From: Candidatus Zixiibacteriota bacterium | GTDB lineage: Bacteria; Zixibacteria; MSB-5A5; WJJR01; JAJRUJ01 | Assembly: GCA_024277855.1 (NCBI GenBank) | Contig: JAJRUJ010000104.1 | Location: 1-59,076, forward strand | Reading direction: 5' to 3' | Length of the DNA: 59,076 nt | Shown: positions 17,601 to 25,502 of the stretch, one piece after another | How positions within the stretch are numbered: position 1 is the first letter of the stretch | How the letters are laid out: the number at the start of each line of letters is the position of its first letter | Program-made: the position numbers and the translations under genes | Notes under the pieces: generated by a model | Seen by the model: only the letters and a program-made list of their open reading frames with translations | Told to the model about the DNA's origin: nothing | The model's database searches: none

Positions 17601-18721
17601 TGTTTGTTGTCATCGATAAATTCCAATGCCCCGAGATCGGGCAGCGAGTAGGCGTGACGGGGATTACCGTCCAAATCGCGGGTGGTCAGCGTATCGATGG
17701 CCAGGGCCAGCCCTTTATTGATCGCGGGCGAGACGCATTCGAGCCGGTAATCACCGTTCGAAAAATCGACCAGATACGGGATGTCGTTGATGATGCCGGT
17801 CCGGTCGGTGAAAGTACCCGAATAGCTGCCGCCCTGATTCCCCCAAAACAATGTATTGGACAAGATCGGGTTGTTGCTGATACTGCCGTTGGACAGTCCG
17901 TCACCGCCGCTGTTATAGGCAATGATGTTATTACGGATGACGGCGTCGCCGGCATCATAGTCCAACTCGATCCCGGCACCGCCGCCGGAGAATCCATTAG
18001 TGTTATCGATGATGGTATTATTGATAATCAACGGCTGGGCAAACCAACCGACGTAAATCCCCGCCCCGGCGGAAGCGGTATTATGAACGATGACGTTATT
18101 ATAGATTAGCGGATCGCCCGATTGAACATAGATGCCGCCCCCGGTGGTTTCGCCGGTCGGCGAAAGACGGTTGTTGATGATAATATTATTGCGGATGATC
18201 GGATCTTCGTAGGCGATGGACACCGCCCCGTCATTGGCCAGCCCCTCGCAACTCGGACAGGTGATGGTGAATCCGTCGACGACACTGCGGGTTTCCTGCT
18301 GGGTTTCCCCTGGTTTAGCGGCACCGGCGCTTTGGAAAATAATCGGCGCGCCTTTGTTCGAACCGTCGATAATCGTGACATCCGGCCCCTGTTCGGCGAG
18401 CAGGAGCACGTTCCACCAGGGCATATAGATCGATTCATTGTACGTGCCCGGCAGGACTAACACAACATTGTCCTGCTGGGAGTAATTAACACCCCATTGG
18501 ATTGTCCGATACGGGGCGATGCGCGAGGATGCCCCGCTGCGATCGGTGCCGCCGATGGAGACATAGACCGTATCGGGTCCGAATTCGGGAGCATTGAGTG
18601 GATCGGAAACCGCCAGGTTAACGTTTGTTTCGGCAACTTTGTCGGCTGCCCCGGCCAAGCCGGCCAGGCAGGCCATGACAATGGCCGACGCATAAAAAAT
18701 CCAAAATATTCGTTTCATCAT
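14675..18721 (-). CDS. Giant secreted protein: beta-helix, five PKD domains, dockerin, sorting domain
   Basis: A protein of about 1348 residues. A signal peptide (MKRIFWIFYASAIVMACLAG) leads into a right-handed beta-helix of the DUF1565 type (about 50-365; motifs PGTYNESI, DGSNKGAP and repeated NNxIxxN turns). Five PKD repeats follow, with W-D/R/E-FGDG-type motifs near 407, 490, 579, 661 and 743, then an Ig-like region. A type I dockerin-like pair of Ca-binding loops lies near 1125 (DADDNGEVDERD) and 1178 (DTDGDGDIDSLD). The C-terminal ~85 residues (QNYPNPFN... to RKMILLK) form a type IX-like sorting domain. A cohesin lipoprotein gene lies immediately upstream. It is probably a surface adhesin or scaffold. 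The exact start among three close codons is uncertain. Confidence 0.9.
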   Translation of the reverse strand: MMKRIFWIFYASAIVMACLAGLAGAADKVAETNVNLAVSDPLNAPEFGPDTVYVSIGGTDRSGASSRIAPYRTIQWGVNYSQQDNVVLVLPGTYNESIYMPWWNVLLLAEQGPDVTIIDGSNKGAPIIFQSAGAAKPGETQQETRSVVDGFTITCPSCEGLANDGAVSIAYEDPIIRNNIIINNRLSPTGETTGGGIYVQSGDPLIYNNVIVHNTASAGAGIYVGWFAQPLIINNTIIDNTNGFSGGGAGIELDYDAGDAVIRNNIIAYNSGGDGLSNGSISNNPILSNTLFWGNQGGSYSGTFTDRTGIINDIPYLVDFSNGDYRLECVSPAINKGLALAIDTLTTRDLDGNPRHAYSLPDLGALEFIDDNKQADFSATVLTGCRPLSVDFTNLSSCIDEQWLWDFGDGEFSSEKNPTHQYLTSGVYSVTLIADGDFDSDTLVREDYVSVFGNLQVDFNADTTFGCVPFAVTFTPTVSGTADEYLWDFGDGNQSQDMAPTHTYTTAGHHTVQLTVTNICGPTTTIKSEYIQAERVPVLSIVSSADADSLGGEPACTPFQVRFYAVAEESLTSFRWDFGDNNQSTERNPVHTYEYGDTFSVQLIATGLCGTGEVVNQDYIGVRQRPSAVPAADLTDGCLPLQIAFSATSTGEISEYLWRFGDGDSASGRNVSHTYTAVGEYEPELEITHECGVDVMPLPETIVARDVPIADYDCPSSVGFAPFTYEFVDRSVNEPSSWLWEFGDGETSTETSPVHTYRFAGEYDVNLSVSSGCGEGIAVKRSGCVVVGGFDARVGEPFQTGKTTIYPLTVDTLQGLPYPNPIIFSVKVEPTPYRGELKTELIEPLAALAAVPHQLWLTPSDDLPSGQYTVSLFAVDSTLGFADTNLIVFEHEGTSILALNPFTIDFDSVDTRFSASLPARVVNTASTESGFTLTIDSLRVVGEGFSITPVTDVIVDPSTAYTFPVNFGPPDRLTYDGSVRVFTNDPVVRDTMILLTGRGIPEQDAPVVVSTDPANLENDVLINAPLQFEFSEPIRVDDTDTSVVVRSARTGANLAGSCQTVGKLATFSGNEFWPAFDTLFVRIQSRYVTDTVYNHLDGDADGLEEGSPVDDYDFKFVTGPGVFPGDADDNGEVDERDVLPLGRFWSTTGPPRPLAYESFSAQPANLWPDSAATYADTDGDGDIDSLDICPILEFWSAVRTAPLAREQAFFDELSSLSGDIIGSMLAAIDFCPNRQSASELREILGSWVGLADNGPPRQFELMQNYPNPFNARTVITFILPAPAEVELVIFNTRGEKVATPVAEYRTAGRHVIVWDGLTADGRTVASGMYFYRLRAGENLQTRKMILLK

Positions 18722-18775
18722 ATTTGTCACCCGCCTCGGCGGGCGTCCATGCTAATGTTTACCGGCAGGATTATC

Positions 18776-19597
18776 TTAGGGGATAACGACGATCTCGCCC
18801 GTTTCAAAAACTAATTGCGACATTTCAGGAATTGGCTGCCCGGTCTCGTCATCGAGTCTGGCTCGTTCTGCCTCAAAATTCAGGGTGGTCGATCCGACGG
18901 AGGCGCCGGTGAATAAGAGCGTGGCCAGCCGCCCGGAACCGTCGATGCCTTCGACATTTTTCTGTTCGTTTTGGGTCAGGGTAACGCTCACCGCGACATA
19001 ACCATCTTCTGCCACGGCAACAAAAAACGCTCCATCACCCATAAAGTCACCCGCGAACGCCCCGGCGAAGTCGAGGAGATTGGCATCGTACTGAATCCGG
19101 AAAGCGGCACCGAACAGTCCGGTTACATTATAGATGTCAACTCCGACGGTGGCCTGCGCTTCGCCGGCCAGCGAAATTTCCTGATACAGCGGTGAGCAGC
19201 GCAACATCGAGACAACCGGCTCCATGAAAATCGTCGAGACAACGGTCGTTCCGGAGGCCACATCGACCGTGTCGAAGCCGACGTAGAGCGCCTGGCCGGC
19301 GGCGGAAGACGCGGTGAGGCGAAACTCAATATTCTCCCCCGGCCTCAGGCCCAGGGTGTCGATAATCATCCCCCGGGAAATTACCGGCTCTTCCCAGAGC
19401 GTATCGTTGTCATTGAGATAGACAATGCGGAGTTCGGCGTCGGTAATCAGGCCGGTTAGCGCGGTCGGCTTAAAATTAATCTCCATGGAGACCGGTACAG
19501 ACAGCGCCGGTCCGGTTGGTCCGCTCGAACAGGCAAGCAACCCGGCCGCCGCCAGGGCCAGTAGTACACCGCCAAGGATTACTCGTATTCTTATCAT
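18776..19597 (-). CDS. Cohesin-domain lipoprotein
   Basis: A 273-residue outer-membrane lipoprotein. The signal peptide ends in lipobox GLLAC (Cys about 23) and a short SSGPTGP linker. Residues 30-130 form an Ig-like beta domain. Residues about 140-273 match a cohesin: GLFGAAFRIQYDANLLDFAGAF, GYVAVSVTLTQNE, the GSGRLATLLF strand, and GSTTLNFE. Cohesins bind dockerins with calcium. The next gene downstream, 54 bp away, encodes a dockerin protein, so the two probably form an anchor and client at the cell surface. GGGGAG precedes the ATG by nine bases. The domain call rests on the conserved strand pattern, not on a search. Confidence 0.82.
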   Translation of the reverse strand: MIRIRVILGGVLLALAAAGLLACSSGPTGPALSVPVSMEINFKPTALTGLITDAELRIVYLNDNDTLWEEPVISRGMIIDTLGLRPGENIEFRLTASSAAGQALYVGFDTVDVASGTTVVSTIFMEPVVSMLRCSPLYQEISLAGEAQATVGVDIYNVTGLFGAAFRIQYDANLLDFAGAFAGDFMGDGAFFVAVAEDGYVAVSVTLTQNEQKNVEGIDGSGRLATLLFTGASVGSTTLNFEAERARLDDETGQPIPEMSQLVFETGEIVVIP

Positions 19598-19963
19598 ATG
19601 TATTGTCTCCCCAATACCGACAAAAAAATCGAGGCCGGTCGAATGTCAAGGTCTATTATCGCACTGCCGACTGCCTGGTTCCAGCCTTGTCTCACTTTCC
19701 CGATCCCGGTTAGCACGCCGGTCATTTGAGATCATAAGGTGTATTTACGATAAGCACAAGTCCGATATTCCAACCCGCCCCCCGCCGGCCGGCCAATTCT
19801 CCGATATGTGTTCATGTACGAAGTTGTCTATTTGGTTCTTTGCCCGAGATTGAAATTATGCCGACTGACACGTCAGTTAATGCTGTTTTCTTCGACCGCG
19901 GCAACGATCATTTTGTTGACAGTGCCGAGCGATCGGTGTAGGTTCTGCGGGAGGGGAAGGACC
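19598..19963 (+). other. Divergent intergenic region of 366 bp
   Basis: It separates the cohesin gene (minus) from the kinase gene (plus). The right end holds the kinase promoter. No convincing minus-strand promoter was found, apart from a TTGACA near 19650 without a matching -10. No coding signal. Confidence 0.5.
19916..19944 (+). promoter_or_regulatory. Kinase promoter
   Basis: TTGACA (19916-19921), 17-bp spacer, TAGGTT (19939-19944). The block GTTGACAGTGCCG resembles GTTGACAGTACCG at the promoter two genes on (21681), suggesting shared control. Confidence 0.6.
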
Positions 19964-21559
19964 ATGATCGGCCAAACCATCGACATCTATCAGATTCTGG
20001 AAAAAGGCGGCGAGGGCGGCATGGGTGTGTTCTATAAAGCCCTGGATACCCGTCTCGACCGGATTGTCGGCCTGAAGACCCTGCACCCGGAACTGGTTTC
20101 GGATCCGGAATTCCGTCAGAAACTGGAGCGCGAGGCCAAATCGCTGGCCCGCCTGAACCACCCCAATATTGTGACTATTTTCCAGTACCTGATCCATGAT
20201 GGCCTGCATTTCATCGTGATGGAATATGTCGACGGCCGGACACTTTCCGATGTTATCGCCGAGCAGGGGCCGTACTCGTTCGCCGAAGCCGCCCACCTGA
20301 CCCTGCAAATTTTGGACGCAATCGGTTATGCACATAAAAACGACGTCGTCCACCGCGACATCAAGCCGTCGAATATCATGGTCACCGCCGAGGGCGTCGT
20401 CAAAGTGACCGATTTCGGGATTGCCAAACTGCTCGACTCAAAACAAAAAACTCGGACCGGCCAGGGGGCGGGATCGTTGTTTTATATGTCGCCGGAGCAA
20501 ATCCAACACGGCGACATTGACGGGCGAACCGATATTTATTCGCTGGGGATCACCCTTTTTGAGATGATCACGGGAACCCGGCCGTTTACCGCCGAATCCG
20601 AGTTTTCGATCATGAAGAAGCATCTCGAAGAACAACCCCCGGCGCCGTCACATTTCGATTCATCGATCAACCGGGTCGTCGATGAACTGATCTTACACGC
20701 GATGCAGAAAAACCCGGCCGATCGCTTTCCGACCGCCGATGATTTCGCGCAGGCAATAAAAGACACCCTGACCTTTACCGACACCGGCAGTCGCGCCCCG
20801 GTTCGCCGTCGATCCAAGGATGAGGACAAGACCGCGTCGATGTCCGCAAAGCGATCGGGGTCATCGTCGCCTGCTCCCCCACCTTCCCGACCGTTCTGGA
20901 AATGGGTGGCCTACCCGTTGTTGGTGGTCCTGGTCGCGGTGGCGGCGTATGTATACTGGCCAAAAGGCGAACCGGAGCCGGTCCGGACAGTCAACCTGCC
21001 GATTGACACGGTGACCGTAGCCGATACCACTCCGGCTGCCATAGTGGATAACCCGGTGGTTGACACCCCGGTAATCGATAAGAAACCGGCAGAGGACATT
21101 ACTCCCCCACCGACCGAAGCATTGGAGATCGACGTCGATCCGTTTAACCAACGCTCGCGGGTGACCGGGGTCTGGGTTGACGGCCGGCGGGTGTCCGGCA
21201 GCATCCCGTTTAAACAAACGGGTCTCTCACGCGGCAGACATTGGGTGACCATCGAAACGACATACGGGATGCTGACCGATACAGTGACCTGGGCGGGCAA
21301 AGACCGGCGGCTGGCTTTTTTCATCAATGAGGCGAAGAGTCGCCTGTCGGTGGCCGCGAAAAATATCGAATATGCCGACATCTGGATTGATGATCGCAAA
21401 ACGGGCCATTTCACTCCCCATCAAATCAGAGAGATTGTAGTTGGGCCGCATAAAGTCGAAGTTAAACGCGAAGGTTACCGGGCGCTCGGCGGTCCGAGAA
21501 TCATCCGGGTCGATCCTTCGGGGTCGCAACGTGTCGAATTCGACATGCGGCCTGAATAG
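19964..21559 (+). CDS. Transmembrane Ser/Thr protein kinase with PEGA domain
   Basis: A 531-residue Hanks-type kinase. The ATG at 19964 is chosen because GAGGGGAAGG precedes it and the kinase fold begins at once. The kinase has the P-loop GGEGGMG, catalytic Lys38 (VGLK), HRDIKPSN (Asp about 131), DFG (about 149) and the MSPEQ activation end. A proline-rich juxtamembrane segment leads to one TM helix (about 309-329, WVAYPLLVVLVAVAAYVYW). The outer part has a Pro/Thr/Asp-rich linker and about 180 residues ending in a PEGA-like beta region (IWIDDRKTGHFTPHQI, GPHKVEVKREGYR). It would sense the envelope and phosphorylate cytoplasmic targets. It heads the lipoprotein and barrel cluster. Confidence 0.93.
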   Translation: MIGQTIDIYQILEKGGEGGMGVFYKALDTRLDRIVGLKTLHPELVSDPEFRQKLEREAKSLARLNHPNIVTIFQYLIHDGLHFIVMEYVDGRTLSDVIAEQGPYSFAEAAHLTLQILDAIGYAHKNDVVHRDIKPSNIMVTAEGVVKVTDFGIAKLLDSKQKTRTGQGAGSLFYMSPEQIQHGDIDGRTDIYSLGITLFEMITGTRPFTAESEFSIMKKHLEEQPPAPSHFDSSINRVVDELILHAMQKNPADRFPTADDFAQAIKDTLTFTDTGSRAPVRRRSKDEDKTASMSAKRSGSSSPAPPPSRPFWKWVAYPLLVVLVAVAAYVYWPKGEPEPVRTVNLPIDTVTVADTTPAAIVDNPVVDTPVIDKKPAEDITPPPTEALEIDVDPFNQRSRVTGVWVDGRRVSGSIPFKQTGLSRGRHWVTIETTYGMLTDTVTWAGKDRRLAFFINEAKSRLSVAAKNIEYADIWIDDRKTGHFTPHQIREIVVGPHKVEVKREGYRALGGPRIIRVDPSGSQRVEFDMRPE

Positions 21560-21681
21560 TTCCTACATCGTTGGGGCCGCAACCGACGCGAAATCTCACA
21601 ATATCCTGCTCCGGCAGTTGGTGCAGGCCAACAGTTTCCCGGACCGGCGGGTATAACCCATATTGACCGGCGGAAAAGTAG

Positions 21682-21710
21682 TTGACAGTACCGTACTGTC
21701 GGCCTAATTA
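21682..21710 (+). promoter_or_regulatory. Promoter with internal dyad before the TPR/CsgG-like gene
   Basis: TTGACA (21682-21687), 17-bp spacer, TAATTA (21705-21710). An inverted repeat GACAGTA-CCG-TACTGTC overlaps the -35 and fills most of the spacer, so a repressor or activator site is likely. Confidence 0.65.
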
Positions 21711-21735
21711 CGAGCAAATCACTGGAGGACAGAAT

Positions 21736-23073
21736 ATGCCGAGTGACGTAAAGATAAAATTAGTCGCATTGTTGTTGCCTGCCTCGATGATGCTCGGGTG
21801 TGCCGCGACCGGCGGTGGACCGGGCGGCGCCCAGGAAATGATTAATCGGGGAAACTACGATCAGGCCGCCGCGACGCTGTTGGTGCATACGACACAAAAT
21901 CCAACGGATGCCGCCGGTTTCCGCCTGTTGGGCATCGCCTACTATCATCTGCAAGATTATGTGAAAGCCGGTGAAAACCTGGCCCGGGCGATCGAGTTGA
22001 ATCCAGACGACGCGGTCGCGCACTTCTATTCGGGTTTGCAGGCCGAACGAACCGGGGACATCGCCCGCGCAATGTATGAGTATCGGAGTTTTATCACATT
22101 GCGCGGGAAGGGCAAGCTGGCCCAACGGGCCGAGCGCCGGATCGAAGACCTCCGCGCACAGGATGCGGCGGAGTTTGCCCGGACGGCGATTGCCGGTGAG
22201 CGAAACATCGCCCCGGGTGAATTCTCGGATTCCACCATCGGGGTCGTGTATTTCAACGGCCGTTTTTTATCCGATGCCCTGCGACCGCTGAGCACCGGGC
22301 TGGCCGAGTTGATGGCCGCCGATCTCTCGAAGGTCGGAGCATTGCGAGTCGTCGAACGGATGCGGCTGAACCAGATCCTCACCGAATTGCGATTGTCGCA
22401 TACGGGGGCCTTCGATACGTCGACTGCTCCACGCCTGGGAAAACTACTCGGCGCAGCGCATGTACTGGGCGGCGACATTACCGAACTACCCGGTGAGAAA
22501 CTGCGGATCGACCCCAACCTGGTGGACACCAAAAGTGGCGAGGTCGACACGCCCGACGAGGCAGTCGGCGAATTCGCCCGGGTGATCGAGCTGGAAAAAC
22601 AGGTAGTTTTCGCCACATTGGAAAAACTCGGGATAACACTGACGCAAGCCCAGCGGGATTCGATTGCGGTCCCGCCGACGTCGTCATTTATGGCGTTTTT
22701 AATGTACTCGCGGGGGTTGGAATTTTTGGACCAGGGGAAATTGAAGGAGGCCGCTGCTGAATTCGAGCACGCGGTACAAACCGATCCGACCTTCAACGAG
22801 GCAAAACAGCAGGCGATGGTGACCGGTGTACTGCTGGAGACACCGCCTACCGGGACACTCGGTGAATTTGAAACCCGGGCTGAGGCCGATTCTTTCATGC
22901 GCGGCCGCACCAACAACACGACGGGCGCGTTGGCGGCAACCGAGCAACGGCTGGGGTTTCTGCCCGAGGCCCAGCCAGAGCGCGATGAACCATATACCGC
23001 ACCATTCGGCAGTCAGGCAACGACCGGTTCGGTCATAATCGAGGGGAGATTCGACGATGACGGTACAAAATAA
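21736..23073 (+). CDS. TPR lipoprotein with CsgG/FlgO-like domain
   Basis: A 445-residue outer-membrane lipoprotein. The ATG at 21736 follows GGAGG; the signal peptide ends in lipobox MLGC (Cys about 22). TPR repeats span about 35-140 (YDQAAATLL...AAGFRLLGIAYYHLQDY...). A CsgG-like alpha/beta domain follows: IGVVYFNG, LSTGLAELMAADLSKVGALRVVERMRLNQILTELRLSHTG, LGKLLGAAHVLGGDIT. One more TPR unit lies at about 330-365 (FLDQGKLKEAAAEFEHAVQTDP). The CsgG fold forms secretion channels or binds envelope partners. It overlaps the next gene by 17 bp, so the two are co-translated. It may be the outer-membrane partner of the kinase; this is inference. Confidence 0.82.
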   Translation: MPSDVKIKLVALLLPASMMLGCAATGGGPGGAQEMINRGNYDQAAATLLVHTTQNPTDAAGFRLLGIAYYHLQDYVKAGENLARAIELNPDDAVAHFYSGLQAERTGDIARAMYEYRSFITLRGKGKLAQRAERRIEDLRAQDAAEFARTAIAGERNIAPGEFSDSTIGVVYFNGRFLSDALRPLSTGLAELMAADLSKVGALRVVERMRLNQILTELRLSHTGAFDTSTAPRLGKLLGAAHVLGGDITELPGEKLRIDPNLVDTKSGEVDTPDEAVGEFARVIELEKQVVFATLEKLGITLTQAQRDSIAVPPTSSFMAFLMYSRGLEFLDQGKLKEAAAEFEHAVQTDPTFNEAKQQAMVTGVLLETPPTGTLGEFETRAEADSFMRGRTNNTTGALAATEQRLGFLPEAQPERDEPYTAPFGSQATTGSVIIEGRFDDDGTK

Positions 23074-24232
23074 GCTTACGGTAGTGAGCGGCCGTTTATT
23101 GATCGGCACTCTTCTGGTATTAGTGCTGGTTTTCGGCAACCAGGCAGTGGCGCAGGTGATCCCCGATGCTCCGGCACGGGTCCGACAATCGCTGGTCTAT
23201 TTGACCTGGGACCTCGACGGCGACTCGACGACCGCCTCGATTTCTGAGTGGATTATGCCGGTTTCCGGGATGATACCCTTAAGCCCCGAAATGGAACTGC
23301 GGTTTTTTACCGCGCTGGCCGGCGCAACATCATCAGACGACGAATTTGAGCGTGACCTTTCCGGGCTGACCGACACGCGCTTCCAACTGGTGCGGGCGTT
23401 GGCCGATCAGCGGTTTTTGGTTTCGGTCGGCATAAATCTGCCGACCGGCAAGAAAAAACTCAATACCGATCAATTCGAGGTCTTGCGGGTTCTCTCCGCC
23501 GAACAGTTTAATTTCCCGATCAAGACATTTGGTGAAGGATTCGGGGCCTTTGGTGAATTCCTCGGTGCCGCCCCTGCCGGTAATTGGGTATTGACCGGCG
23601 GTATCGGGGCGTTTCTGAACGGCTCGTATGAACCAGGCAATAATGGCATTTCATATCGTCCGGGATCGCGGATTTACCTCACCGGTGCGGCCGATCGGCC
23701 GTTGGGTGCCGACGGACGATTTCGGATTGACGGGGTCGTTGTTATTGCCGGCACCGACCAGGCCGAGGTGAACGATGTATTCAAAGACGGTGCGCAAATC
23801 GACTTTTCCGCGGTCGCCACACAACGCTGGGGAATCTGGCAGGGCGCGGCGCGGGCCCGGACGATCCTGCGCGGTAAAGACGAGCGGTTGACCGAGGACG
23901 GGGTGATGGCCGGAGAATTACACTCCTCATCGGGCAGTGAACTCCGCCTGTTCGGTCAACTGGGCCGGGAACTTTCTGATAAACTCACCGGTTTTGTCGA
24001 CCTGAGCGGGAAATTTTCAGCGGCAAACGATTATCCGGTCGGCGATCCGGGCTATGAGGGGGCGGTCTCTTTGTTTGGCCTCGGCGGAAAAATCGCCGGG
24101 ACATTGTCCGAACGCACAACCGCCTCGTTGGGAGTACGGAAGTGGTTTGGCTCAGCCGACGAGGGCGGACAAAACGAAGCACTCGATCTGGGCGGTTGGG
24201 AAATCATGCAGAGTCTGACCATTTCATTTTGA
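23057..24232 (+). CDS. Outer-membrane beta-barrel protein
   Basis: A 391-residue protein. The signal peptide is MTVQNKLTVVSGRLLIGTLLVLVLVFGNQAVAQ, with cleavage about residue 33. The mature part is made of short amphipathic strands with aromatic ends (FLVSVGINLPTGKKKL, WVLTGGIGAFLNGSYE, RIYLTGAADRPLG, ELRLFGQLGREL). It ends in LTISF, whose terminal Phe is the usual signal for barrel insertion by BamA. The segment resembles transporter or putative-porin barrels, but no named family is assigned. It overlaps the CsgG-like gene by 17 bp, so it is likely a partner of it. Confidence 0.8.
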   Translation: MTVQNKLTVVSGRLLIGTLLVLVLVFGNQAVAQVIPDAPARVRQSLVYLTWDLDGDSTTASISEWIMPVSGMIPLSPEMELRFFTALAGATSSDDEFERDLSGLTDTRFQLVRALADQRFLVSVGINLPTGKKKLNTDQFEVLRVLSAEQFNFPIKTFGEGFGAFGEFLGAAPAGNWVLTGGIGAFLNGSYEPGNNGISYRPGSRIYLTGAADRPLGADGRFRIDGVVVIAGTDQAEVNDVFKDGAQIDFSAVATQRWGIWQGAARARTILRGKDERLTEDGVMAGELHSSSGSELRLFGQLGRELSDKLTGFVDLSGKFSAANDYPVGDPGYEGAVSLFGLGGKIAGTLSERTTASLGVRKWFGSADEGGQNEALDLGGWEIMQSLTISF

Positions 24233-24285
24233 AGCCGTCTGATTTCGACGAAAACGACCGATAGTAAAAGACGAATATCAGCACG

Positions 24286-24963
24286 ATGGGATCGGCGCAA
24301 AGACAACGATATTTTGCAATCTTTTCTTTTTGCATCTGTTTATTGTTGTCGAAAAGCATATCGGCCGCGGAGTTCACCGATTCCGTCCGGTTTTTCTATC
24401 TGGACAATTGGGCCACCGGAGTCGTCGCCCCGGATTCGGCGACGGTGGTTGTGGAGCCGCCGGAGGCAGTGGCCCGCGCCCTGGCCTGGTATTTTGCGGT
24501 CGACAACAGCCGCCTGAATGATTTTGCCGCGCTCGATACTCCGCTACAAATAATCAACCCCTACGACTTGACCACGTCGCGTGGTGTGCAACTTTATGAC
24601 CGGACTGTCGCACGGTTGCGACAGTATGGTATCGCCTTTACGGTGTCCTATCCGGAGAGTTTCGAGGAGGCCGAACAAACCGTCGCGCGGCATATCGCCG
24701 CGGGATTTCCGGTAATCGCACTGCATCCCAATCCGTATTTGCTGCTGGGATTCGATTATCGAGAACCGGATCCCTGGTGGTACCTGGCCCGGTTTGTACC
24801 TGAACAACAACTTGAGTTTGTCACGCGCAGTGAATGGCGCGCGGGTTGGTGGTTGTGGGAGGCGGACCCGACGGCCATGGCCCTGCTGGAAATTACGGGA
24901 GTTGATTCGACAGCCGCCGCCAGACCTGCCCCCATAGAAGTTTTCAAAAAGATCCTGATCTAA
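24286..24963 (+). CDS. Secreted protein, 5' part of a gene cut by in-frame TAA
   Basis: A 225-residue product with a signal peptide (to about residue 28, SISAA) and no recognised domain. Residues about 60-130 are alpha/beta; the later HPNPYLLLGFDYREPDPWWYLARF is rich in aromatics and may be a substrate-facing segment. The TAA at 24961-24963 is followed in the same frame by AKTDSTAGIVSYIRPLLDLIDSLKE... with no break up to 25449. The full protein would have about 387 residues. It is the last gene of the kinase cluster. A C39-like cysteine peptidase fold was considered but the catalytic Cys is not evident. Confidence 0.7.
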   Translation: MGSAQRQRYFAIFSFCICLLLSKSISAAEFTDSVRFFYLDNWATGVVAPDSATVVVEPPEAVARALAWYFAVDNSRLNDFAALDTPLQIINPYDLTTSRGVQLYDRTVARLRQYGIAFTVSYPESFEEAEQTVARHIAAGFPVIALHPNPYLLLGFDYREPDPWWYLARFVPEQQLEFVTRSEWRAGWWLWEADPTAMALLEITGVDSTAAARPAPIEVFKKILI

Positions 24964-25008
24964 GCCAAAACCGACAGTACCGCCGGGATAGTTTCCTATA
25001 TCCGTCCG

Positions 25009-25449
25009 TTGCTGGATTTGATCGATTCGCTTAAAGAAGCGATTGCTCCGCCGCAAATTGTCGAACCACCTGAAAACGGCCGCTACCCACTGGGGCTGTT
25101 GCGCGGAGCCGAGCAGCGTCATCGGCTCCGGGATTATCTTGATAGTTTGGTCGAGCGGGCGCGCGACACTTCGGTCAAGCGCAGCCTGCGATTGGCGGTA
25201 TTTTCTGCCGGCAAAGCGGCGGATGAATTTGGCCGGGCGGCCGACGAGTTGTATACGGCGGAAAACATCACCGATATCCGCGACACCACTGACACCGGCC
25301 CCGCAAACACCATAGAAATCGTCAGCCGCCGCTGGGTGGAACATCGGCTGGAGGCAGCCGACCGGCTGTTCGAAGTCATCCGCTGGGACCGGCAAATGCT
25401 CGCGGCGTTGCGTGAGATTACAACTGCTCGTCACCCGTTTCGCAAGTGA
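25009..25449 (+). CDS. 3' part of the interrupted secreted protein
   Basis: This piece is in the same frame as the preceding gene, and the frame is open from 24964. The only early start codon is a TTG at 25009 without a ribosome site, so it is better read as the C-terminal half of one protein. It is mainly helical (LRDYLDSLVERARDTSVKRSLRLAVFSAGKAADEFGRAADELY) and would form a helical bundle. It ends in RHPFRK. Function unknown; not a free-standing gene in my view. Confidence 0.55.
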   Translation: MLDLIDSLKEAIAPPQIVEPPENGRYPLGLLRGAEQRHRLRDYLDSLVERARDTSVKRSLRLAVFSAGKAADEFGRAADELYTAENITDIRDTTDTGPANTIEIVSRRWVEHRLEAADRLFEVIRWDRQMLAALREITTARHPFRK

Positions 25450-25502
25450 TCCACCTCTCCCCACTCTGCTGACGGCAGCGGTCTCTCTCCCAAAAGAAGT
25501 TT

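Noticed and set aside
19630-19660. TTGACA upstream of the cohesin gene as its promoter
   Set aside because: No acceptable -10 hexamer at 16-18 bp; the following bases are a T-run.
6776-24963. Reassignment of TAA as a sense codon
   Set aside because: TAA ends several intact genes here (for example lptE, cysE and the cohesin lipoprotein), so the two in-frame TAA codons are better explained by mutation or sequence error.
24286-24963. C39-like cysteine peptidase assignment
   Set aside because: The GFDY-type strand is suggestive, but the catalytic Cys motif near the N-terminus is missing.
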